Source of the DNA: Winogradskyella eximia | Lineage (GTDB): Bacteria; Bacteroidota; Bacteroidia; Flavobacteriales; Flavobacteriaceae | Direction of reading: 5' to 3' | DNA: 64,000 bases | Assembly: GCF_003386165.1 (NCBI RefSeq) | Contig: NZ_QRDV01000009.1 | Span: forward strand, 124,001-188,000 | Shown: positions 56,068 to 64,000 of the stretch, piece after piece | Layout of the letters: each line of letters begins with the position of its first letter | Numbering within the stretch: the stretch's first letter is position 1 | Notes under the pieces: model-generated | The model's database searches: none | What the model was told of the DNA's origin: nothing | What the model saw: only the letters and a program-made list of their open reading frames with translations | Position numbers and translations under genes: made by a program

Positions 56068-59000
56068 TTATAATATTACCAATTTTTGAATCTTTTCGAC
56101 TTGTTTATTTAAACGATTAGATTTCACTTTTAGTTTATAGATATACACTCCTTTTCCTATTTTATCACCAAAATCGTCTCTTCCGTCCCAAACTGTACTT
56201 CGAGATAATGAAGATGAACCATTATAGCAACATTCATCTGCATTTGTTTGTCCATTGATAGTTCTTACTAATTTACCAGACACTGTAAATATCTGAACCG
56301 ATATATCTAAAGGCTCTGAACTATTGTGGTTAAACCAAAACTCTGTATAATTTACAAAAGGATTTGGATAATTTAATACGTTATTAATGACTAATTTTTC
56401 ATCTTCATCAAAAACAGTAAACTGAATTTCTGTGGTTGATGAATTATTATAAACATCCCAAGCTTTTAATGTTAAGGTATGTAAACCTGGCTCTAAATCT
56501 CTAAATGGATAACTGACTTTTCCATTAGTATAATCATCCACATTGGCTTGGTAATAATTATTTAACACAACCGGATTGGTTTCGTCTCCGTCTATAATCG
56601 CTGTAATATCATGACCAATTCCACTTGCTGTATTAATTCCGTTATCATCATAAAGATTAACTAATAAAGTAGGCGATTCATTAGTGATACCACCAGAAAC
56701 GAAATTTTCATCATTCATATATAGATTAATCACTGGACCTACATTATCTGTTGGAGCATTTTCATTAATACCTCCAATTTTAATATCAAAATTTGAACCT
56801 GCTTGATCAGAAACAGGACTTTCTGTTTGGGCATAAAAACTGACTTTACCATTACCAACAGGAATACCAATATCTCTCGGTACAATAAAATTGAATTCAA
56901 ATAAGCCATTAACAACACTTGCCTGACCTTTAAAAATCACTTCACCTAATGTTGTAAAATCCATAATTATTAAACCACTCGAATCTGTAGTTCCGTCGTT
57001 AGCCAAAGTTTGACGTTCAATTTCTTTATCGAAAACCGTTGCAGTTAATACACCATTGTAATTTGATAACAAATTGCCATTTGAATCAACTACCTCACCT
57101 GATAATTTTGTAGAAGCCAAAGCTTTTAATGTATCTATAGGTTCAGTAATTGCAACATCGTTTACCTTAGTTAACCTAATGTCTGGCTGAGGAAAAGCCA
57201 ATTTCATTGCTGGATCACCAATAAGGAATACTAATCTTTTCTGATTAATACCAGCTATATTATTAGATACTTTAGTTAATCGCAACGCTTCTCCAACGGA
57301 TGGATAATCATTAGACCCAAAAGCATATAGGTAGTTATCTAAAGCAAGATTGAAAACCCTTCCATTAATTTCTGCTATTTGACGTGTTGTTGTAATTAAA
57401 CTCGCTGCACCACCATTAATGTTCCAAAACGTATACTCACCTGCCGTATCTCTATCAGGATCATCGAATTTAGTGTATTCGCAAGTTACAGTGATAAATA
57501 AATTATACTTACATATGTTATTAACTTCCTGAGAATCAAACTTATCAAAAATACGTTCTTTGGCAATACCATCTTCACCTCCATGCCCAAAATAATTTAC
57601 AACTAATGCGCCAACTTCAATCGCATCTTTAATAGCTTCATTAACTTTAGGATAGCGATTACCTGCAGCTGAGGATTCTTGCTCATAAGCATCAGAATGA
57701 ATCTTTACAACATTTAAGAATGGTTTTTCTTCCCCTAAAGTTGTCCCTAAATTATCTGTAGTTTCCTGTAAGCTTCTTTCCCAATCTTCATCCACATCAT
57801 CAGAAATAAGAACTATATTATTCCTCCAACTTCCCAATGATTCTGGCTGGTAATAAGACTTTATTTTATCTACCATCTCTGTGGCTCTTTGAACATCCTC
57901 TACTAAAATCCGACCAACAGCAACATCCATGCGATCGATATTAGTTCTCATGCCTCCCTCATTATCATCTAACATAGCATAAAAATCATCTGAAACAAAA
58001 GAGTTGGTAAGACTAAAACTCTCTGTAGAATACCAAGAAGGCACCAGATTAGTATTATTATTTAGCCTATTTTTATAATCGTAAGAACCATCTCCAAATA
58101 AACATAAGTATTTTAACCTTTTACTAGGTGTACTAGCATTATCATACACATATTTAATAAAATTTCTTAATGCTGCAATATCTTGGCTTCCTGTACTAAA
58201 TTCATTGTAAATAGATTGTAAGTCCACTACTTTAACGTTTAAACTGTATTGATCTCTATTAATTTGAGCCAAACGCTCAGCTTGTGCCAAGAATTGAGAT
58301 GGAGCTAAAATGATATAATCTATATCTTCAAATTGTCCTTGTGAATTATTAAAAATTGTACCCTTCAAATTTTGATTAGCCACAGAAGACCTAGCATCTT
58401 TTATTGGCTGTAAAACACTTGAATTAGAAAAAGCCAAATAGTTTCTAAGTTCACCTGATGGAGCTTTAAAACTTATTTCACTTTCATTAGTTATATTTAC
58501 AATATTACTAATATTGAATCGATCTGTAATATCCCATATTTCTCTTAACGACGTCGTATTTGTTAAATTATATTGTGCAATTCCCGGCGTTGTAATAGTC
58601 TCCTTATTTTTAAATGCTAATTGCCCGCCTTCGTAAATTAAATTTCTAGTGGCTTCAATATTAATATAATCTAAGAATGCATTTGCTGAAGGATTTCCAC
58701 TATTATTATAATCGAACACTACAGTAATAGCATCACCTGCAATATTTAGTGCATTAGCATAAGTACGACTCGTCCCTAAAAGAGAACCCGGAGTTATGAT
58801 ACCTAATCCTATATTTGAAACTTCAGTTCCATTTATTGTAATAGCCATGGTTGTTGGCACTTCGGATACAGAACCAACTTTAATATTAAAATCCACCGGT
58901 TCACTTATCACTAAGTTTGGAAATTCAAACTCATAAGACCTTTGATTTTCAATATCAAAATCATCACCATACCATTCACGTCCTAATTTTGCTAAATTAT

Positions 59001-59934
59001 GCGTATCTACTTCATAATATTGATAGTCTTGAAACGTATTGATTTGAATATCTGCAGCTGCTTCTATAGTTGGCATAGTCTGAATACGTTTTCCGCTTCC
59101 AGAACTTACATTTACATAATAATATGTTTTATCTGTGTATAAGTTTATATTGGTTTCGCTTTCCTCATTATATGTTTTAGGGCCTTCACCATAAAAAAGA
59201 ATGTAATCATTACTATCAAAGCTACCATCGTCTTCACCAATAAACTTAACTGCATTTTCTACAACATCAAAAGGATAATTGGCAGAATTCTCTAAAGGCA
59301 ACATTCTTCCTCCATTTCCAAATACTTTAATTGTTCTTGGATCTACCGAATTAGTATTAATTCCCAAATCACTTAAAAAGCTTTTAGATAATCTATACAC
59401 GCCAGACTCTTCAATATAAAATCGATACCATTGACCTGAGCTAAGCACTGAGTTAGTTAATTCATTTATACCCATAGTGCTATTGGCTGAACGACCAGAA
59501 CGTGTACTATATATGATAGTAAATGAAGTTATTTTTTTGTAGATACCTCTATCCTTAATAATAGGACTTACTTGAAAATAGTAACCACGAGTATCTCTAG
59601 CATTAGTATTATTAATACTAAACTTTGGTGCATTTGGTATATTTTGAAGATTTAAATCTTTTAATTCTGATGATGTAATCGTTTCATAAGCAACATTAGT
59701 TAGTTGAATAGAATTTTCATCAATTAGACTTCCATTACTTTCCCATTGCGCAAAAAAAGTTAATCCGCTATCTTCACTATAATTAAAATGGTCAACATCA
59801 AAAGCAGGCACTTCAATTTTACTGTAAGCTGTTTCTAAGACTTTATACCCATTCCAATTAATATTGAATTGCTTTTGTTGACCAAAACCAAATGTTGTAA
59901 TCAATAATAAAGTGATTAAATAGCAATTTTTCAT
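56068..59934 (-). CDS. porU: PorU, T9SS C-terminal signal peptidase (sortase)
   Basis: 1288 residues from the ATG at 59934, where a signal peptide (LITLLLITTFGFGQ) begins; an ATG 18 codons earlier would give a charged extension before it. The Cys protease core of gingipain type has His784 (NYFGHGGE) and Cys818 (ITVTCEY). The C-terminus carries a sandwich domain ending in a type A-like region (NYPNPFVNYTEFWFNHN to KIQKLVIL). PorU cuts off cargo sorting domains and joins the cargo to lipopolysaccharide. Gene upstream of porV, 193 nt apart. Confidence 0.95.
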   Translation of the reverse strand: MKNCYLITLLLITTFGFGQQKQFNINWNGYKVLETAYSKIEVPAFDVDHFNYSEDSGLTFFAQWESNGSLIDENSIQLTNVAYETITSSELKDLNLQNIPNAPKFSINNTNARDTRGYYFQVSPIIKDRGIYKKITSFTIIYSTRSGRSANSTMGINELTNSVLSSGQWYRFYIEESGVYRLSKSFLSDLGINTNSVDPRTIKVFGNGGRMLPLENSANYPFDVVENAVKFIGEDDGSFDSNDYILFYGEGPKTYNEESETNINLYTDKTYYYVNVSSGSGKRIQTMPTIEAAADIQINTFQDYQYYEVDTHNLAKLGREWYGDDFDIENQRSYEFEFPNLVISEPVDFNIKVGSVSEVPTTMAITINGTEVSNIGLGIITPGSLLGTSRTYANALNIAGDAITVVFDYNNSGNPSANAFLDYINIEATRNLIYEGGQLAFKNKETITTPGIAQYNLTNTTSLREIWDITDRFNISNIVNITNESEISFKAPSGELRNYLAFSNSSVLQPIKDARSSVANQNLKGTIFNNSQGQFEDIDYIILAPSQFLAQAERLAQINRDQYSLNVKVVDLQSIYNEFSTGSQDIAALRNFIKYVYDNASTPSKRLKYLCLFGDGSYDYKNRLNNNTNLVPSWYSTESFSLTNSFVSDDFYAMLDDNEGGMRTNIDRMDVAVGRILVEDVQRATEMVDKIKSYYQPESLGSWRNNIVLISDDVDEDWERSLQETTDNLGTTLGEEKPFLNVVKIHSDAYEQESSAAGNRYPKVNEAIKDAIEVGALVVNYFGHGGEDGIAKERIFDKFDSQEVNNICKYNLFITVTCEYTKFDDPDRDTAGEYTFWNINGGAASLITTTRQIAEINGRVFNLALDNYLYAFGSNDYPSVGEALRLTKVSNNIAGINQKRLVFLIGDPAMKLAFPQPDIRLTKVNDVAITEPIDTLKALASTKLSGEVVDSNGNLLSNYNGVLTATVFDKEIERQTLANDGTTDSSGLIIMDFTTLGEVIFKGQASVVNGLFEFNFIVPRDIGIPVGNGKVSFYAQTESPVSDQAGSNFDIKIGGINENAPTDNVGPVINLYMNDENFVSGGITNESPTLLVNLYDDNGINTASGIGHDITAIIDGDETNPVVLNNYYQANVDDYTNGKVSYPFRDLEPGLHTLTLKAWDVYNNSSTTEIQFTVFDEDEKLVINNVLNYPNPFVNYTEFWFNHNSSEPLDISVQIFTVSGKLVRTINGQTNADECCYNGSSSLSRSTVWDGRDDFGDKIGKGVYIYKLKVKSNRLNKQVEKIQKLVIL

Positions 59935-60060
59935 GTATTCATTTTCAGTTTTAACCGTATGTAAAACTTCGAAAAATGTTATTCTCATAACAAATCCATC
60001 TATTTCACAATAAAATAACGTCCATTAAAGCACGTTATTATGACGTCAGAATTTTTATTT

Positions 60061-60068
60061 CAAAAATA
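60061..60068 (-). promoter_or_regulatory. -7 promoter box of porU
   Basis: TATTTTTG on the minus strand matches TAnnTTTG, 127 nt upstream of the chosen porU ATG, so the leader would be long (about 120 nt). The -33 element is weak (CTG in place of TTG). Confidence 0.45.
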
Positions 60069-60119
60069 CAACAATAATTCATTTCTACAGCCGTTATTAA
60101 GGAGCAAAATACACCGATA

Positions 60120-60205
60120 AATCGAAAAAAGTCCGTTGTTATGTTCAAAAAAAAGGACGAAATGCACATTTTTTTGCATTTAGACGCAAAAAAAAGTTGT
60201 CAGTT
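60120..60205. other. A/T-run and inverted-repeat patch ahead of gldJ
   Basis: Within the porU-gldJ divergent gap lie GTCC (60131-60134) and GGAC (60155-60158) around a loop, and AAATGC (60160-60165) with GCATTT (60176-60181), among runs of A and T. They could be gldJ regulatory hairpins; I could not assign a binding factor or a -7 box. Confidence 0.3.
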
Positions 60206-60258
60206 TACCTTTAATTGTTATATTGCGACTCTAAAATTAAACGAGCTTACTTAAACGT

Positions 60259-61941
60259 ATGGATATGAAACATGTCTCAAACCTAAAATTTTTAATAGCA
60301 GTAACGCTTTGCGCCTCAATTGTGAGTTGTAATCGTTCTTCTAATTCTGGCAATGTAGATAGTGCCACTGGCTGGAAAATCAACGATAAACAAGGAGGTT
60401 TTCAGTATAATACCCAATTTAAAGAACAGGAAACACCTCCTGGAACTGCTTTCATTGAAGGTGGAACTTTTACAATGGGTAAAGTAGCAGATGATCCGAT
60501 GCATGATTGGAACAATACGCCAAATCAACAACACATTCAGTCATTCTACATGGATGAAACTGAAATTACCAATATTAATTATCTATATTATTTAGATTAT
60601 TTAAAAAGTGTTTACCCTCCAGATAACCCAGATTTTGCATTAATCTATAAAGGTGCACTTCCAGATACTTTAGTATGGAGAAATCGTTTAGGTTATAACG
60701 AAATGATGACCGAAAACTATTTACGTCATCCTGGATATGCAAATTACCCAGTAGTAGGTGTGAGTTGGATTCAAGCGGTAGAATACGCTAATTGGAGATC
60801 AAACCGAGTAGCCGAATTATCTTTACAAGATGCTGGTTACATTAAAAGAGATGCTCAATATACAGATTTGAGTGCAGAAAGCACTTTTGATGTAGATACT
60901 TATATCAATGCTCCTACAGAAACTTATGGAGGTAACTCTGATGTATTAGAAGGAGGTAAAAGAAGACAACAAACTGATGCAGATGGTAACCCTATTAACA
61001 TTTATGCTAATAGAGAATCTGGTGCAATTACAGTAAAATACAGACTACCAACAGAAGCTGAGTGGGAATATGCTGCTTTAGGAATGAGTGAGTTACGTAG
61101 TTTTAACGTTTATAGAGGACGTAAAAAATACCCTTGGGATGGTCAATATACAAGATCTGGAAAACGTGTAAATCGTGGAGATCAAATGGCTAACTTTAAG
61201 CAAGGAAAAGGTGATTACGGTGGAATTGCAGGTTGGTCTGATGATGGTGCTGATATTACTGCTGAAGTTAAAACTTACTCACCAAATGATTACGGTTTAT
61301 ATGACATGGCTGGTAATGTTGCAGAATGGGTTGCTGATGTTTACAGACCTATAGTAGATGACGAGTTTAACGACTTTAACTACTACAGAGGAAATGTATA
61401 CACTAAGAACGCAATTAATGAAGATGGTACTGTAAAAATTGTTACTACTGACGAAATTGTTTACGATACTTTACCAAATGGTAAAATTGTAGCTAGAGAT
61501 TTACCAGGTGAAATCGCAAGAATTCCAATTGACGAAGAAGAAACCTATTTAAGAACTAACTTTAGTGAAAGTGACAACAGAAACTTTAGAGATGGTGACA
61601 AGAGTTCTTCTAGATACTACAGAGAAAGCTTTGATGAATCTGAAGGTGCTAAGAAAAGTACTACTGGAAAAATGTATAACTCACCTAAGCATAGAGTTGA
61701 AGTAGATTCTACTGAAGGTACTCTAGTTAGAGAATACGATCAATCTAATAGCAGAACATCTTTAATTAATGACGAAGTAAGAGTTTATAAAGGAGGTTCT
61801 TGGAGAGACAGAGCTTACTGGATTGACCCAGCACAACGTCGTTACTTCCCACAAGACATGGCAACAGATTATATTGGCTTTAGATGTGCAGTATCTAGAG
61901 TTGGTTCTAAGAGCCAAAAAGGAGGAAAAAGACGTAATTAA
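60259..61941 (+). CDS. gldJ: GldJ gliding motility/T9SS lipoprotein
   Basis: 560 residues. The lipobox ASIVSC (Cys24) anchors it in the outer membrane. The rest is a formylglycine-generating-enzyme-like (sulfatase-modifying factor) fold: FIEGGTFTMG, YRLPTEAEWEYAALG, MAGNVAEWVADVY, YKGGSWRDRAYW and IGFRCAV. GldJ, like GldK, is a structural partner of the T9SS ring and is required for gliding. It is divergent from porU. An alternative ATG lies two codons in (60265). Confidence 0.95.
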   Translation: MDMKHVSNLKFLIAVTLCASIVSCNRSSNSGNVDSATGWKINDKQGGFQYNTQFKEQETPPGTAFIEGGTFTMGKVADDPMHDWNNTPNQQHIQSFYMDETEITNINYLYYLDYLKSVYPPDNPDFALIYKGALPDTLVWRNRLGYNEMMTENYLRHPGYANYPVVGVSWIQAVEYANWRSNRVAELSLQDAGYIKRDAQYTDLSAESTFDVDTYINAPTETYGGNSDVLEGGKRRQQTDADGNPINIYANRESGAITVKYRLPTEAEWEYAALGMSELRSFNVYRGRKKYPWDGQYTRSGKRVNRGDQMANFKQGKGDYGGIAGWSDDGADITAEVKTYSPNDYGLYDMAGNVAEWVADVYRPIVDDEFNDFNYYRGNVYTKNAINEDGTVKIVTTDEIVYDTLPNGKIVARDLPGEIARIPIDEEETYLRTNFSESDNRNFRDGDKSSSRYYRESFDESEGAKKSTTGKMYNSPKHRVEVDSTEGTLVREYDQSNSRTSLINDEVRVYKGGSWRDRAYWIDPAQRRYFPQDMATDYIGFRCAVSRVGSKSQKGGKRRN

Positions 61942-61961
61942 GAAACGTTAAATAATATTTT

Positions 61962-61993
61962 AAAAAGTCCTGATAAATTTATCAGGACTTTTT
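61962..61993 (+). terminator. Terminator after gldJ
   Basis: A perfect 32-bp palindrome (arms AAAAAGTCCTGATAAA and its complement) followed by further Ts. A very strong terminator that works on the plus strand. Confidence 0.92.
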
Positions 61994-62101
61994 TATTTTT
62001 AAGCCTACCAAAGAAGTTCTTTTAAGAAGTACGTATAGCGAGCATAAATATTCATAAGAACACTTATCATACATCAATTAAAGGACAATAATCATTAGCA
62101 C

Positions 62102-63382
62102 ATGAAAATAGCAGATATATATCAAAAATTTAATTCCTGTTCTTCCATTTCTACCGATACCAGAAAATTACATCAAGACTGTATGTACTTTGCACTTAAA
62201 GGTGATAATTTTGATGGTAATAAATTTGTTCAAAAAGCATTTGATGGAGGTGCTAAGTATTGTGTAATAGATGATATTACTGCTAATATTAATGCTAACT
62301 GTATTTTAGTTGAAGATGTACTAACAACGCTTCAAGACCTAGCAACACACCATAGAAACACTATTAAAATTCCTATTATTTCGCTAACAGGAAGTAATGG
62401 CAAAACAACCACCAAAGAACTTATTAATGCTGTTTTATCTACAACTTTTAAAGTAAAAGCAACTAAAGGAAACCTTAACAACCATATTGGTGTACCTCTA
62501 ACATTACTAAGTTTTACCAAAGATTTGGATTTTGGAATTGTTGAAATGGGAGCTAACCATAAGAATGAGATTAAATTTTTATGTTCAATTGCACAGCCCG
62601 ATTATGGATTAATTACCAATTTTGGAAAAGCACACTTAGAAGGTTTTGGCAGTATTGAAGGAGTTATAAAAGCTAAATCTGAACTTTATGATTTCTTAAA
62701 GCAGAATAACAAAATTGCTTTTATAAATAATAATGACGAGAAGCAAGTACAGCAAATTGGAAACTATAACAACATTATAACCTTTGGTTCTGATTTAAAT
62801 AATAACTGTGTTGTAACATTTAAAAATGCAAATCCTTATGTTAGTCTCAATTATAACAACACATTAATTGAAAGTCAACTTATTGGTGATTATAATTATG
62901 GGAATATAGCAGTAGCAGTAGCAATTGGGAACTATTTTAAAGTGAGTACAGAATGTATAAAAGAGGCTATTGAAAACTACCAACCAGACAATAACCGTTC
63001 AGAAATCATTGAAAAAGAGTCTACAAAAATCATTCTCGACGCCTATAATGCGAATCCTACCAGCATGTTGGCTGCTTTAAAAAACATCAAACAATTACAA
63101 GCGGAAAACAAATATTTGTTTCTTGGAGATATGTTTGAATTAGGATCTGAAGCAGAAAAAGAACATCAGAGCATCGTCGATTTTATAGAGGCAAATTTTA
63201 AAAACAATGTCTATCTAATTGGTAAAAACTTCTATAAAACGACTTCTAAAGAAGGAATACAAAAATTTTCTAGCTTTGAAGATTTAAAACCGCTCTTACA
63301 AGACCTTCAACTTAAAAACTCAACAGTTTTAATTAAAGGCTCACGAGGCATGGCATTAGAGCGAATTTTAGAGCTATTGTAA
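62102..63382 (+). CDS. murF: UDP-MurNAc-tripeptide:D-Ala-D-Ala ligase
   Basis: Last cytoplasmic step of muropeptide precursor synthesis. The N-terminal domain has CSSISTDTRKLHQDCMYFALKG; the P-loop is GSNGKTTTKE (about 99-108); the central EMGANHKNEI and the C-terminal ligase domain with DAYNANPTSMLAALK follow. 426 residues, normal. It has its own unit after the gldJ terminator. Confidence 0.95.
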   Translation: MKIADIYQKFNSCSSISTDTRKLHQDCMYFALKGDNFDGNKFVQKAFDGGAKYCVIDDITANINANCILVEDVLTTLQDLATHHRNTIKIPIISLTGSNGKTTTKELINAVLSTTFKVKATKGNLNNHIGVPLTLLSFTKDLDFGIVEMGANHKNEIKFLCSIAQPDYGLITNFGKAHLEGFGSIEGVIKAKSELYDFLKQNNKIAFINNNDEKQVQQIGNYNNIITFGSDLNNNCVVTFKNANPYVSLNYNNTLIESQLIGDYNYGNIAVAVAIGNYFKVSTECIKEAIENYQPDNNRSEIIEKESTKIILDAYNANPTSMLAALKNIKQLQAENKYLFLGDMFELGSEAEKEHQSIVDFIEANFKNNVYLIGKNFYKTTSKEGIQKFSSFEDLKPLLQDLQLKNSTVLIKGSRGMALERILELL

Positions 63383-63714
63383 CACATTTTAAACAATTAC
63401 TACTCCTATAGCTTTATTAGTCTCAACGACAGTTATAGTCATCTTAATTATTATACCATTCAATAACTAAATAGCACTCATATCCATTAACTTCTCGTAA
63501 AGCGTATATTGTTTTAAAAATGCTTTTTATATATTATAAGGCTTCTTAAAATAAGACAAAAGTTATACGTTAGAAATACTCATCAAATAATGCAAATGAA
63601 TTTTAAATTTTGGGATAGGTCTTAGGAAAAAAGCAAGTATTTGATTAAAACCTAAAAACTGAAACACCACTTTAAAATTTTAAGTTCTACCTAGGTTTTC
63701 AGAACTAAGTTAGT
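63383..63714. other. Gene-free stretch after murF
   Basis: About 330 bp of AT-rich DNA. I see no ORF of useful length, no TAnnTTTG box and no long repeat. AAAACCT near 63645 and AGGTTTT near 63692 are complementary, but the loop is about 50 nt. It is probably plain spacer. Confidence 0.5.
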
Positions 63715-63745
63715 ATAAAAAAAATCCACAATAATTTGTGGATTT
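63715..63745 (-). terminator. Terminator of the tRNA-Val(GAC) gene
   Basis: On the minus strand AAATCCACAA (63736-63745) and its complement (63722-63731) form a 10-bp stem with a 4-base loop, and a run of Ts follows. It lies 11 nt after the 3' end of the tRNA. Confidence 0.85.
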
Positions 63746-63756
63746 ATCTACTGCAG

Positions 63757-63831
63757 TGGGTCATACTGGATTCGAACCAGTGACTTCCACGTTGTCGACG
63801 TGACACTCTGAACCAACTGAGTTAATGCCCC
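63757..63831 (-). tRNA. tRNA-Val (anticodon GAC), with unusual features
   Basis: A 75-nt cloverleaf is complete: acceptor, D-stem (ACTC/GAGT), anticodon stem TCACG/CGTGG, T-arm ACTGG-TTCGAAT-CCAGT. No CCA is encoded: A73 is followed by CTG. Oddities: the anticodon loop reads TCGACAA, so position 33, almost always U, is C; and the acceptor pairs GGGGCAT with ATGACCC, leaving G4 opposite A69. GAC at 34-36 indicates valine. It could be a working divergent tRNA or a decaying copy. Confidence 0.65.
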
Positions 63832-63910
63832 TATATATGATATTAAAAAGTAAAAAGACTATCTATACCTAAAGACACTATTATTAGCTTTCACCAGTCC
63901 TTTTATAAAA

Positions 63911-63945
63911 ACAAAAAATCCGATTTGAATATTCAAATCGGATTT
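63911..63945 (-). terminator. Terminator of the last tRNA gene
   Basis: A perfect 30-bp palindrome (63916-63945, arms AAATCCGATTTGAAT and complement) sits 11 nt after the tRNA 3' end and is followed on the minus strand by a run of Ts. A T-run also follows on the plus strand, so it could act both ways. Confidence 0.88.
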
Positions 63946-63956
63946 CCTTTTTTAAG

Positions 63957-64000
63957 TGGGCGACAAGGGATTCGAACCCCTGACCCCTTGGGTGTAAACC
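63957..64000 (-). tRNA. tRNA-Val (anticodon TAC), cut by the window edge
   Basis: Only the 3' part is present: anticodon loop TTTACAC (anticodon TAC, with the usual T33), T-arm AGGGG-TTCGAAT-CCCTT, acceptor strand GTCGCCC and A73; no CCA is encoded. The D-arm and 5' end lie outside the window. Confidence 0.75.

Overview
The window looks like chromosomal DNA of a member of the Flavobacteriaceae (Bacteroidota); I cannot name the genus from sequence alone. The evidence is a very AT-rich composition, promoters of the Bacteroidota type (TAnnTTTG at -7, once with TTG 17 nt upstream), the type IX secretion (T9SS)/gliding genes porV, porU and gldJ, three secreted proteins with T9SS type A or B C-terminal sorting domains, and flavobacterial gene versions such as an Hpt-Adk fusion and an E2 subunit with two lipoyl domains. 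It reads mainly as core genome. I found no integrase, transposase, phage gene, toxin-antitoxin pair or CRISPR array.

Layout. 0.1-7.7 kb (minus strand): an Mpl-type murein ligase, then a TetR / ABC / HlyD / TolC efflux operon whose ABC subunit has lost nearly every catalytic motif except Walker A, then a TPR protein. 7.9-14 kb: a 2030-residue alpha-2-macroglobulin with an intact thioester motif. 14-16.4 kb: a LytS/LytTR two-component system behind a membrane protein, with a (GATT)13 microsatellite in the 5' region. 16.6-20 kb: a DoxX-like protein, a DUF4136 lipoprotein and an L-domain/LRR-like T9SS cargo protein. 20.2-25 kb: a potassium channel, Obg, Hpt-Adk, and divergently purK-purE. 25.1-31 kb: an M3 oligopeptidase, a T9SS type B protein flanked by a 180-bp direct repeat of the oligopeptidase 3' end, and a small T9SS type A protein. 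31.1-34.4 kb: a GbsR/MarR-type regulator and a four-gene operon, each preceded by the same inverted-repeat operator. 34.5-36.2 kb: an ECF sigma factor, a likely degenerate anti-sigma factor and a UbiA-like membrane protein. 36.4-44.5 kb: gcvP, a ketosynthase III / methyltransferase / glycosyltransferase cluster, a nuclease and a PafA phosphatase. 44.6-54.5 kb: MlaE/MlaF lipid transporter parts, a DUF389 protein, manC, a SprT-like protease, an SDR, an M28 peptidase, pdhC-pdhA and cdd. 54.6-63.4 kb: porV, porU, gldJ and murF. The end carries two tRNA genes on the minus strand.

How the genes connect. PorU (sortase), PorV (its outer-membrane shuttle partner) and GldJ (gliding/T9SS lipoprotein) are the machinery that would export and anchor the three sorting-domain proteins coded at 17.6-20.1, 27.3-30.1 and 30.3-31.0 kb. 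hpt-adk and purK-purE form a divergent purine salvage/synthesis pair. Mpl and murF both act on cell-wall muropeptides.

The two most notable observations are the 180-bp duplication around the T9SS type B gene, where all three differences are synonymous (a sign of insertion at the gene end by recombination), and the twin operators of the GbsR-type regulon. The degenerate ABC ATPase, the tetranucleotide repeat before the LytTR operon and an unusual tRNA-Val follow. All functions are inferred by reading motifs; no database search was run.
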